NCBI GenBank assembly: GCA_020425485.1 | Contig: JAGQRL010000272.1 | Span: 1 to 6,777 of the forward strand | DNA from: Rhodospirillaceae bacterium | GTDB lineage: Bacteria; Pseudomonadota; Alphaproteobacteria; DSM-16000; Inquilinaceae | DNA: 6,777 bases | Reading direction: 5' to 3' | Shown: positions 1 to 5,730 of the stretch, piece after piece | Layout of the letters: each line of letters starts with the position of its first letter | How positions within the stretch are numbered: position 1 is the first letter of the stretch | Made by a program: the position numbers and the translations under genes | Notes under the pieces: generated by a model | Told to the model about the DNA's origin: nothing | Databases searched by the model: none | Seen by the model: the letters and a program-made list of their open reading frames with translations, nothing else

Positions 1-1310
1 TCGACGCGCAGGTCAAGGAAGTGGGTGGCGCACGAGATGCAGGGATCGTAGTTGCGGATGGTCTGCTCGCACCGCCATTTCAGGTCTTCGTCGGCCATCG
101 TCATGTTGGCCTCCACCACCCCCAGCAGGTCGCGTTCGATCTGCGGCTGGTTCTGGGCGGTGGGCGGCACGATGGTGGCGGTGACGATGCGGCCTTCCCT
201 GTCCAGCTCGTAGCGGTGGAAGCAGATGCCGCGCGGCGCTTCGGTGCAGCCGTAACCGGTGCCCGGCCCCGGCACCACCTCGGCCGCTGGCGGGGCGGGC
301 GGCTCGTAGGCTTCCGCCAGGCGCAGCGCCTCCTCGCACGCATACAGCGTTTCCAACATGCGCACGACGATGCTGCGATAGGGGTTGTTGCACACGGGGC
401 CGAGCCCGGCCCGCTTGGCGACGTCGCGCGCCCGCTCGGTCAACTGCTCGAAGTTGTTGTTGTAGCGGGCGACCGGCCCAACCAGGTAGGGCCCGCTGCC
501 ATCCGTCATCACCCCGTGCAGGGCGTTGGAGTGGGCGACGTGCAGTTCGCCGAAATGGTCGAAGAACTTCGACAGCGCGATGTCGAGCCCGCGGTTGGAT
601 ACCAGGCGCCCGGCCTCGATGGCGTATACATCGGGGTGGCGCAGGGACACGCAAGTGTAGTCGTACTCGTAGTCGGGGAAGTCGAACCCGCCGAACAGCA
701 GGGCGAGGTCCTCGGCGGCATCGGCCCCCCAGCGCAGCCGGTCGGTGAGTGCGGCGATGTCCGCCGGCTTCGGCGCCTTGTAGAAGCCGCCGACGCGGGT
801 GTTCACCGGGTGCACCGCGCGGCCGCCGATCACCTCCAGGATGTCGTTGCCCAGCTTCTTCAGCGCCAGGGCCTTTTCCACCACCGCGCGGTTGGACTTG
901 GCGAGCTGCAAGGCATCGTCCAGCCCCAGGAAGTCCGGCGCATGCAGCATGGCGGCGTGCAGCACGTGGCTTTCGATCCACTCCCCGCAATAGAGCAGCC
1001 GGCGCAGATTGCCGATCGCGCGCGATGGCGCCACGCCCAGCGCATCCTCCATGGCGTGGCTGGCGCCCATGATGTAGGCCACCGGGCAGATGCCGCAGAT
1101 GCGCGCGGTGATGTCCGGCGCATCGGAGAACATGCGCCCGCGCAGCAGCGCCTCGAAGAAGCGCGGCGGCTCGAAGATGCGGAACTTGATGTCCTTGACC
1201 GCCCCGTCCTTGATGCGGACGTAGAGCGCGCCTTCGCCTTCCACGCGAGCCAGCGCATCCACCTTGATGGTCCTGGCGGTGGCGGCCCCGCCGGCCGTGG
1301 CATCATTCAT
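1..1310 (-). CDS. hydA: Group 3b [NiFe]-hydrogenase large (alpha) subunit, HydA; 3' end cut by window edge
   Basis: This is the catalytic subunit of a cytosolic NAD(P)-linked hydrogenase and carries the NiFe(CN)2CO site that interconverts H2 with protons and electrons. I translated it from the ATG at 1310. It gives 436 uninterrupted codons with no stop before the left edge. The N-terminus has the RVEGEG motif (residues 22-27). The L1 nickel motif RICGICPV is at residues 70-77 (C72, C75) and the L2 motif DPCISCATH at 422-430 (C424, C427). Four Cys nickel ligands are therefore present. Group 3b large subunits end only a few residues after this His, so probably only a handful of codons are missing. 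The residues after the His (FLDLRV...) should be the C-terminal peptide removed during maturation. The start overlaps the end of hydD by 8 nt, and a GGGAG-type ribosome site lies about 10 nt upstream. The family call rests on motifs plus the HydB-HydG-HydD neighbours; the large subunit alone could resemble groups 3c/3d. Confidence 0.93.
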   Translation of the reverse strand, partial: MNDATAGGAATARTIKVDALARVEGEGALYVRIKDGAVKDIKFRIFEPPRFFEALLRGRMFSDAPDITARICGICPVAYIMGASHAMEDALGVAPSRAIGNLRRLLYCGEWIESHVLHAAMLHAPDFLGLDDALQLAKSNRAVVEKALALKKLGNDILEVIGGRAVHPVNTRVGGFYKAPKPADIAALTDRLRWGADAAEDLALLFGGFDFPDYEYDYTCVSLRHPDVYAIEAGRLVSNRGLDIALSKFFDHFGELHVAHSNALHGVMTDGSGPYLVGPVARYNNNFEQLTERARDVAKRAGLGPVCNNPYRSIVVRMLETLYACEEALRLAEAYEPPAPPAAEVVPGPGTGYGCTEAPRGICFHRYELDREGRIVTATIVPPTAQNQPQIERDLLGVVEANMTMADEDLKWRCEQTIRNYDPCISCATHFLDLRV

Positions 1311-2076
1311 GGGCTTCGCTCTCCCGGCGGAACGGTTCGGCCCCGGCATTGAAGGAGCGGAAGAAGTCGCGCACATGCGGCTGGCCGAGCCCGTTGGCGG
1401 AGAACCAGCCGGCGAGGCTGGAGGTGTTGGGCATCTCCTTGGGCCCAAAGCAGCCGTAGCAGGCGCGGTTGACCGACGGGCACAGGTTGCCGCAGCCCGC
1501 CTGGGTGACGGGGCCGAGGCACGGCGTGCCTTGGGAGACCATCACGCACACCGTGCCGTGGGCCTTGCATTCCACGCACTGGCTGTGGGCCGGCACCACG
1601 GGGCGGCGGCCATTCAGCAGCGCGTTCACCACCTCCAGAAGCTGGTACTTGTTGATGGGGCAGCCGCGCAGCTCGAAATCCACCGGCACGTGATCCTGGA
1701 TCGGCGTGGAGGTGGCCAGCGTTTCGATATAGTCGGGCTCGGCGTAGACCGCGGTGATGAAGTCGTACACCCGGTTGAAGTTGCGCAAAGCCTGGATGCC
1801 GCCGGCCGTCGCGCAGGCGCCGATGGTGATCAGGACCTTGGACTGCTTGCGGATCTTGCGGATGCGGCGGATGTCCTCCGGCGTCGTCACCGAGCCTTCG
1901 ACCAGCGACACATCGTAGGGGCCCTTCACCTGGGCGCGGGTGGCTTCCAGGAAATAGGCGATCTCCACCGCGTCGGCGACCGCCAGCAGCTCGTCCTCGC
2001 AGTCCAGCAGGCTGAGCTGGCAGCCATCGCAGGAGGAAAACTTCCACACCGCCAGCTTGGGTTTGCGTGCGGTCAT
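1303..2076 (-). CDS. hydD: Group 3b [NiFe]-hydrogenase small (delta) subunit, HydD
   Basis: This Fe-S electron-transfer subunit pairs with HydA and passes electrons between the NiFe site and the diaphorase part. It has 257 residues and no Tat signal, consistent with a cytoplasmic enzyme. The proximal [4Fe-4S] ligands are visible as SSCDGC (C16, C19), GACAT (C88) and RGCPI (C139). The C-terminal third adds eight cysteines (C167, C170, C177, C186, C195, C199, C206, C209), enough for two more [4Fe-4S] clusters. This longer form fits group 3b HydD better than the shorter HoxY of group 3d, which normally has only the proximal cluster. The ATG start has GGGAGG 8 nt upstream, inside the end of hydG; only 3 nt separate the hydG stop from this start. 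The 3' end overlaps hydA by 8 nt, suggesting coupled, stoichiometric translation of the two core subunits. Confidence 0.94.
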   Translation of the reverse strand: MTARKPKLAVWKFSSCDGCQLSLLDCEDELLAVADAVEIAYFLEATRAQVKGPYDVSLVEGSVTTPEDIRRIRKIRKQSKVLITIGACATAGGIQALRNFNRVYDFITAVYAEPDYIETLATSTPIQDHVPVDFELRGCPINKYQLLEVVNALLNGRRPVVPAHSQCVECKAHGTVCVMVSQGTPCLGPVTQAGCGNLCPSVNRACYGCFGPKEMPNTSSLAGWFSANGLGQPHVRDFFRSFNAGAEPFRRESEAHE

Positions 2077-2079
2077 GGG

Positions 2080-2937
2080 TCAGACCTCCCACACGTTGAA
2101 CAGGCGCTCGATGGCGTCGTAGCGGTACACCGGGCCGTCGCGGCACACGAAGGTCGGGCCGAACTGGCAGTGGCCGCAGAAGCCGAGCGCGCATTTCATG
2201 TTGCGCTCCATCGACAGGAAGACGCGGTCGCCCGTCACCCCGCATTCGCCCAGCGTCTGCACGGCAAAGCGCATCATCACCTCCGGCCCGCAGACGAAGG
2301 CGATGGAGTGGTGGCGGTCGAAGCCGCCGCCGCGGATCAGCTTGGTGACGACGCCGACACGGCCGCCCCAATGGCCGGTGGCGCGGTCGACGATGATTTC
2401 CGTGCTCATGTCGAAGCGCCCGCGCCAGCGCTGCAATTCGCGCCGGTAGAGCAGGTCTTCGGGCGTGCGCGAGCCGTAGAAGATCACCACGTTTCCGTAG
2501 TGCTCCCGGTCCGCCATGATCTGGTAGATGGCCGGGCGCAGCGGGGCGAGGCCGATGCCGCCGGCGACGAACACCACATCGGCACCGCGCGCATCTTCCA
2601 CCGGCCAGTGGCTGCCGAAGGGGCCGCGCACGCCGACCGTGTCGCCCGGCTTCAGGGCACAGATCGCCGCGGTGACGGAGCCGACCACCCGCGTGGTGTG
2701 CACCAGCAGTTCCGGGTCGCCGGGATCGCCGCTGATGGAGATGGGCACCTCGCCGACGCCGAAGGCCGACAGCATGTTGAACTGGCCGGGGCGGAAGTGG
2801 AACGGGCCGCCGTCCGCCGGCGTGATCTCCATGGTGAAGGTGTCCGACAGCTCCTTCTTCACCCGCTCGATGCGGAACAGCCGCGGCAGCATCGGGTCGC
2901 CGCTGGGCGGGCGAATGGTGGGGGCGGCAATATCCAT
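2080..2937 (-). CDS. hydG: Group 3b hydrogenase FAD/NAD(P)-binding (gamma) subunit, HydG
   Basis: This flavoprotein subunit exchanges electrons with NAD(P)+/NAD(P)H (ferredoxin-NADP reductase / PyrK fold). From the chosen ATG it has 285 residues. The N-terminal FAD barrel shows FRPGQFNML (48-56) and VPISIS (64-69). The nucleotide domain has GGIGLAP (126-132) and CGPEVM (216-221). The C-terminus carries a [2Fe-2S] motif with C249, C254, C257 and C265, as in the dihydroorotate dehydrogenase electron-transfer subunit. NADP versus NAD preference cannot be read from these motifs; group 3b enzymes usually prefer NADP(H). A GTG two codons upstream (2943) is an alternative start, but the GGGA ribosome site sits about 8 nt from the ATG and only 2 nt from the GTG, so I prefer the ATG. 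It follows the CNB-fold gene after 40 nt and precedes hydD by 3 nt. Do not confuse this symbol with the [FeFe]-hydrogenase maturase, also called HydG. Confidence 0.92.
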   Translation of the reverse strand: MDIAAPTIRPPSGDPMLPRLFRIERVKKELSDTFTMEITPADGGPFHFRPGQFNMLSAFGVGEVPISISGDPGDPELLVHTTRVVGSVTAAICALKPGDTVGVRGPFGSHWPVEDARGADVVFVAGGIGLAPLRPAIYQIMADREHYGNVVIFYGSRTPEDLLYRRELQRWRGRFDMSTEIIVDRATGHWGGRVGVVTKLIRGGGFDRHHSIAFVCGPEVMMRFAVQTLGECGVTGDRVFLSMERNMKCALGFCGHCQFGPTFVCRDGPVYRYDAIERLFNVWEV

Positions 2938-2977
2938 GGTCACGATCCCGCTTGCACCGTCGTCCTCGGCCGTGTCC

Positions 2978-3466
2978 CTACCGCTGGCGCCCGACGGCGC
3001 CGGCCGGCGGCCCGTACATGTCCACCAGGCGCAGGCGGGCGGAGGCCAGGCGGCTCGCCAACACCGGCATCACCCGCTTGAACAGCTCGTAGCCGAGCGA
3101 ATGGTCGGCCTCCAGCTTGGCGCGCAGGCAGGTGGCATCGAGGCTGACCGCACGGGTCAGCGCCACCGCGCGGGCGTCGTAGGACCAGGTGTAGGGCGGC
3201 ACGATCCACGACCAGCCGAGGATCTCGCCCTCGTGCAGGGTTTCCACGATCAGCGGATCGCGGCCCGGCACGCGGATTTCCAGCGCCACGCTGCCGTGGC
3301 GGATGACGAAGAACTTGTCTGCCCGGCTTTGGGCGCGGGCGATGAACTCGCCGGCGGCGAAACGCTCATTGGCAGCACAGCCGGCCAGCAGTTCCAGCGT
3401 GGCCGCATCGAACCCGGCGAAGAATGGGTGCTCCTTCAACAGGCGGTCGAGCCCTTCCACATGCAT
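2978..3466 (-). CDS. HoxI-like single-domain cyclic-nucleotide-binding-fold protein (no DNA-binding domain)
   Basis: The protein has 162 residues. Residues 10-125 look like a CRP/PKA-type CNB beta-roll: PFFAGFD (14-20), AAGEFIARAQ (37-46), KFFVIRHGSVALEI (51-64), the phosphate-cassette region EGEILGWSW (79-87), then SYDARAVAL (95-103). Helices up to about residue 152 end in LRLVDMYG. There is no room for the helix-turn-helix of CRP/FNR regulators. My by-eye alignment puts a Trp (W94) where CRP has its phosphate-binding Arg82, so canonical cAMP binding is doubtful. HoxI of the Ralstonia eutropha soluble NAD hydrogenase is a CNB-like protein in its operon, linked to NADPH activation of that enzyme; this gene looks like a counterpart in a group 3b operon. 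The ATG has GGGAGG about 9 nt upstream, within the end of hydB, with only 3 nt between stop and start, so it is probably co-translated with the hydrogenase. An accessory or allosteric subunit role is inference. Automatic annotation may call it a Crp/Fnr regulator. Confidence 0.85.
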   Translation of the reverse strand: MHVEGLDRLLKEHPFFAGFDAATLELLAGCAANERFAAGEFIARAQSRADKFFVIRHGSVALEIRVPGRDPLIVETLHEGEILGWSWIVPPYTWSYDARAVALTRAVSLDATCLRAKLEADHSLGYELFKRVMPVLASRLASARLRLVDMYGPPAGAVGRQR

Positions 3467-3469
3467 GGG

Positions 3470-4627
3470 TCACGTCCTCCCTTCGCTTTCGGCAAGCGCC
3501 CGCGCTTCCTCGGTGATGTCGATCCCCACGGGGCACCAGGTGATGCAGCGCCCGCAGCCGACGCACCCCGAGGTGCCGAACTGTTCATGCCAATAGGATA
3601 GTTTGTGGGTGATCCACTGGCGGTAGCGCGAAGCCGTGCCGCGGCGCACGCTGCCGCCGTGGATGTAGCTGAAGTCGAGCGTGAAGCAGGAATCCCAGCG
3701 GCGCCACCGCTCCGCCACTTCGCCCGACAGGTCGGTGGTGTCTTCCACCGAGGTGCAGAAGCAGGTGGGGCACACGGCCGTACAGTTGCCGCAGCCCAGG
3801 CACCGTGCGGCCACCGCTTCCCACAGCGGATGTTCGGCGTTGCGGCTGAGCACGCCGGCCGCATCGGCCACCATTTCCCGCCCGCCGGCGGCACGCTGCA
3901 TCTGGGCGGTGGCGGTGGCGACCGCGCGCTCCGCCGCGTCGATGTCCGCCGCTGCCGCAGGGCCGTGGGGAATGGCCTGGAGCATCGCCGCCCCGGCGGG
4001 AGAGCCGACCTCCACCACGAAGCCCGCCCGGTCCTCGCCGGGCAGCTCGGTCAACGCCAGGTCGAAGCCCGCATGGGCCTTCGGGCCGGTGTCCATGGAG
4101 GCACAGAAGCAGGTGGCGGCCGCCCGCCCGCAATTGACCGCGACGATGAAGGTGCCGCTGCGCCGGGCGGCATAGCCGGGATCGGTGAACTGGCCGTTGT
4201 CGAACACCCGGTCGAGCACGCCGATGGCGCTCAGCTCGCAGGCGCGGACGCCGAGGAAGGCGTAGCGCTGCGGTGCAGCTTCCGCTTCCACGCGCCACGA
4301 CCGCCCCTCGCGATGGGCCTGCCACAGGCGCGTGCGCGGCGGATGCAGGTAGCGCTTCCAGCCCTGGGCGGCCAGCGTGTAGCCGAACAGCGCGCCGGCC
4401 TCGCCCTTGCCATCCGCCACCAACCGGTAGTGGCCGCCGGACTGTTCGTCCGTCCACCCCGCAGGCAGATCGGCCACCCCGGCAACCGGCCCCAGCACCA
4501 CGGCGGCATCTTCCACCCGTGGCCCGATGACCTGGTAGCCCTCTGCGGCAAGGCGCTGGATGAGCGCGTTGAGGCCATCACGGTCGATGGCCATGATCGG
4601 ATGGTCTTGTTTGTCCGGCTCGACCAT
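3470..4627 (-). CDS. hydB: Group 3b hydrogenase Fe-S (beta) subunit, HydB
   Basis: This is a dicluster ferredoxin-type subunit (HydB / anaerobic sulfite reductase AsrA family) that relays electrons in the diaphorase module. From the ATG at 4627 it has 385 residues. Two classical [4Fe-4S] motifs are visible: C276-x2-C279-x2-C282-x3-C286-P and C355-x2-C358-x2-C361-x3-C365-P. Further cysteines lie at C130 (RACE), C166, C173/C175 (TCFC), C289/C291 (TCFC) and C314. The two TCFC motifs look like a paired feature of the protein. I chose the ATG at 4627 because AGGGAGG lies 9 nt upstream. A GTG at 4678 would add 17 Arg/Gly-rich residues through a leader hairpin, and an internal ATG at 4594 lacks a ribosome site. 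It is the first gene of the operon, about 110 bp downstream of an FNR-like box, and its 3' end contains the ribosome site of the next gene. Confidence 0.92.
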   Translation of the reverse strand: MVEPDKQDHPIMAIDRDGLNALIQRLAAEGYQVIGPRVEDAAVVLGPVAGVADLPAGWTDEQSGGHYRLVADGKGEAGALFGYTLAAQGWKRYLHPPRTRLWQAHREGRSWRVEAEAAPQRYAFLGVRACELSAIGVLDRVFDNGQFTDPGYAARRSGTFIVAVNCGRAAATCFCASMDTGPKAHAGFDLALTELPGEDRAGFVVEVGSPAGAAMLQAIPHGPAAAADIDAAERAVATATAQMQRAAGGREMVADAAGVLSRNAEHPLWEAVAARCLGCGNCTAVCPTCFCTSVEDTTDLSGEVAERWRRWDSCFTLDFSYIHGGSVRRGTASRYRQWITHKLSYWHEQFGTSGCVGCGRCITWCPVGIDITEEARALAESEGRT

Positions 4628-4636
4628 GTACCCCCG

Positions 4637-4643
4637 CCTCCCT
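4637..4643 (-). promoter_or_regulatory. Ribosome binding site deciding the hydB start
   Basis: The minus strand reads AGGGAGG here, 9 nt before the ATG at 4627. It is the best Shine-Dalgarno match near any candidate hydB start and argues against both the upstream GTG (4678) and the internal ATG (4594). Confidence 0.75.
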
Positions 4644-4645
4644 GG

Positions 4646-4662
4646 CGCGCACCCGCTGCGCG
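4646..4662 (-). other. GC-rich hairpin in the hydB 5' leader
   Basis: A perfect 6-bp inverted repeat (CGCGCA / TGCGCG) with a 5-nt loop (GCGGG on the minus strand). It ends 2 nt before the hydB ribosome site and would form in the leader RNA. No U-run follows on the minus strand, so it is not an intrinsic terminator there. It could influence translation initiation or RNA stability; in such GC-rich DNA it could also be chance. Confidence 0.45.
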
Positions 4663-4707
4663 AAAACCACCGCAGCACGTCAGGCGCGGACAGATTGGAG
4701 GAGACTA

Positions 4708-4713
4708 AGGCTA
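4708..4713 (-). promoter_or_regulatory. Candidate -10 hexamer of the hyd operon promoter
   Basis: The minus strand reads TAGCCT (consensus TATAAT; the key TA...T is retained). It lies 22 nt downstream of the FNR-like box, exactly the gap of a class II FNR promoter with the site centred at -41.5. It predicts a transcription start near 4701 and a leader of about 74 nt. There is no good -35 element, as expected of an activator-dependent promoter. Confidence 0.45.
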
Positions 4714-4735
4714 CCCGTTGGCCAATCCGGGATCA

Positions 4736-4749
4736 CTGACCCAAATCAA
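4736..4749 (-). promoter_or_regulatory. FNR/FixK/ANR-like operator upstream of hydB
   Basis: The minus strand reads TTGATTTGGGTCAG, matching 8 of 10 defined positions of the FNR consensus TTGAT-N4-ATCAA, with an exact TGA-N6-TCA dyad core. It lies about 110 bp upstream of the hydB ATG, next to an AT-rich block, and is correctly spaced from a -10-like hexamer. It suggests activation of the group 3b operon at low oxygen by an FNR/FixK-family regulator. The match is good but not perfect and was judged by eye. Confidence 0.55.
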
Positions 4750-4811
4750 GATTTACCAATATTTTCCAAATACTTGTTGGCCCCGAAGGAATTCCACCAT
4801 TGCGATGCATG

Positions 4812-4827
4812 GGCCGTTGCAGCGGCC
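4812..4827 (-). repeat. Short inverted repeat just after the hypA stop
   Basis: A GGCCG / CGGCC 5-bp stem with a 6-nt loop starts directly after the hypA stop codon. The following minus-strand bases have no T-run, so it is at best a weak 3'-end stabilising hairpin, not a clear Rho-independent terminator. Confidence 0.3.
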
Positions 4828-5190
4828 TCAGGCCGCCCCCTCCCGGCGCAGCGAGCCGACGATCTCCGTCACCCTCAGGTCGCGCGGATCGGCGGCGCGC
4901 ACGGTGAAGCCGCCGCAGTCCGGGCAGCCGCCCGAGCGGTCGGCCACGGTGACGGTCTTGCCGCAGGTCCAGCACCAGGCTTCCGTCGACACCACAGTGA
5001 TGGTCAGCGTCGCCCCCTCCGCGATGGTGCCGCGCGACGTGGCATCGAAGCAGAAGCTGAGCGCGTGCGGCGACACGCAGGAGAGCGCGCCGACATCCAC
5101 TAAGACCTCGGTGACGCGCTCCAGGTCGTGGCGGCGGGCATGCTCGGCCACGATCTCGATCAGGCTCTGGCTGAGGGACAGCTCGTGCAT
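4828..5190 (-). CDS. hypA: Hydrogenase nickel-incorporation protein HypA
   Basis: HypA is a small cytoplasmic metallochaperone that, with the GTPase HypB, delivers nickel to the large-subunit precursor of [NiFe]-hydrogenases. At 120 residues it has normal HypA length. It starts with MHE, where His2 (with Glu3) is the known nickel-binding N-terminus, which also fixes the ATG at 5190. The structural zinc site is present as CWTC (C73, C76) and CPDC (C89, C92). The region MHELSLSQSLIEIV is typical of the family. It lies 15 nt after the protease stop, with only a weak GCGGAA-type ribosome site, so it is probably translated from the same mRNA as the upstream large subunit and protease. It may serve both hydrogenases in the window. 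No hypB or other hyp genes are visible here. Confidence 0.96.
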   Translation of the reverse strand: MHELSLSQSLIEIVAEHARRHDLERVTEVLVDVGALSCVSPHALSFCFDATSRGTIAEGATLTITVVSTEAWCWTCGKTVTVADRSGGCPDCGGFTVRAADPRDLRVTEIVGSLRREGAA

Positions 5191-5205
5191 CGATTCCGCT
5201 GGATC

Positions 5206-5730
5206 CTAGGCCGGCACCGCCTGGCGGGGCACCAAGGTTACGCCGAGCCCGCCCAGTTCGGCCACCGCGGCATCGACCAGCGTATCGAGCTGCGCGGCCA
5301 CCGCCGGGCTGAGGGCAAGCCCCAGCTCCAGGTCCACCGGCACCAGCCCCAGCACGGTGATCGCGTTCGGCGCCAGATCCAGCAGCGTCAGGGCCGCCAG
5401 CACGTCGCCGAGGCCAAGCTGGTGGTGGGACTGTTTGGTGGTCCAGCCCACCGGGATGGCCGACTGGTCCAGCCGCACCAGGGCGCCGGGGCCGGCATCG
5501 TCGTCCACGGCGTCCAGCACGATCACGCGGTCGCGGTCCGCCAGCACCTCGATCAGGTCGAAGCCGGTGGTGCCGCCATCGACCACGTCGACGCCCTCGG
5601 GCAACTCGTAGCGTTCCGCCAGCCGTTCGGCGGCGCGCACGCCCAGCCCTTCGTCGCCCAGCAGGATGTTGCCGAGCCCGAGGATCAGCACGCCCCGCGG
5701 GGCATCGCCCGGTGCCGCCAACGCTCCCAC
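5206..5730 (-). CDS. hyaD: HyaD/HybD-family [NiFe]-hydrogenase maturation endopeptidase
   Basis: This protease senses nickel in the large-subunit precursor and cuts after the last His of the DPCxxCxxH motif, releasing the C-terminal peptide and allowing active-site closure. It has up to 174 residues. The LILGLGNILLGDEGLGVR block (about 15-32) contains the metal-binding Glu (E27). LDAVDDD (72-78) supplies the Asp (D73), and SHHQLGLGDVL (101-111) the His, matching the Glu/Asp/His nickel ligands of E. coli HybD. The start is uncertain. The GTG at 5730 directly abuts the large-subunit stop and has no good ribosome site. A TTG at 5721 has AGGTGG 5 nt upstream, and a GTG at 5691 lies just before the conserved core. 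The position immediately after the group 1 large subunit suggests that subunit is its substrate. The symbol is a family-level label (hupD, hynD and hoxM are relatives). Confidence 0.93.
   Translation of the reverse strand: MGALAAPGDAPRGVLILGLGNILLGDEGLGVRAAERLAERYELPEGVDVVDGGTTGFDLIEVLADRDRVIVLDAVDDDAGPGALVRLDQSAIPVGWTTKQSHHQLGLGDVLAALTLLDLAPNAITVLGLVPVDLELGLALSPAVAAQLDTLVDAAVAELGGLGVTLVPRQAVPA

Larger units (their letters stand above)
4628..4827. other. Intergenic promoter region between hypA and hydB
   Basis: The only substantial non-coding stretch in the window (200 bp). From the hypA side it holds a short inverted repeat (4812-4827), an AT-rich block (about 4744-4777) far below the local GC content, the FNR-like box, a TTGGCCAA palindrome (4718-4725), the -10 candidate, the leader hairpin and the hydB ribosome site. 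I see no convincing small ORF. No strong intrinsic terminator separates hypA from hydB, so read-through from the upstream module is possible. Confidence 0.7.

Noticed and set aside
21..1352. Long plus-strand open frame of 443 codons opposite hydA
   Set aside because: Composition is rich in His, Gly, Ala and Arg with no recognisable motif, and it is antisense to a clearly typed hydrogenase subunit. Long antisense frames are expected in GC-rich coding DNA.
1264..3081. Plus-strand open frame of 605 codons opposite hydD and hydG
   Set aside because: It is a low-complexity His/Ala/Asp/Gly-rich shadow covering two conserved genes and their junctions; no domain, credible ribosome site or promoter supports it.
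2940..3209. Possible frameshifted longer C-terminus of the CNB-fold protein
   Set aside because: A frame ending in TGA right at the hydG start exists, but the protein already ends naturally after its last helix (LRLVDMYG), and the alternate tail is Arg/Pro-rich without recognisable similarity.
2978..3466. CNB-fold gene as a Crp/Fnr transcription factor for the operon
   Set aside because: At 162 residues it has no helix-turn-helix after the central helix, so it cannot act as a classical DNA-binding CRP/FNR regulator.
3605..4708. Plus-strand open frame of 367 codons opposite hydB
   Set aside because: Antisense shadow of hydB; it has no family motifs and its composition follows the codon bias of the real gene.
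4710..4727. Possible sigma-54 (-24/-12) promoter: GG-N10-GC on the minus strand
   Set aside because: TGGCCAACGGGTAGC has the GG/GC spacing but matches the rest of the consensus poorly, and it overlaps the better-supported FNR class II arrangement. Kept only as a weak alternative, since some hydrogenase operons do use sigma-54.
4744..4756. Possible IHF site (AATCAA followed by an AT-rich stretch)
   Set aside because: The first half of the consensus fits but the TTR half does not at the required spacing, and the AATCAA is explained by the FNR-like box.
4797..4827. Rho-independent terminator after hypA
   Set aside because: Two short imperfect hairpins are possible, but no T-run follows on the minus strand and the stems are only 4-5 bp.
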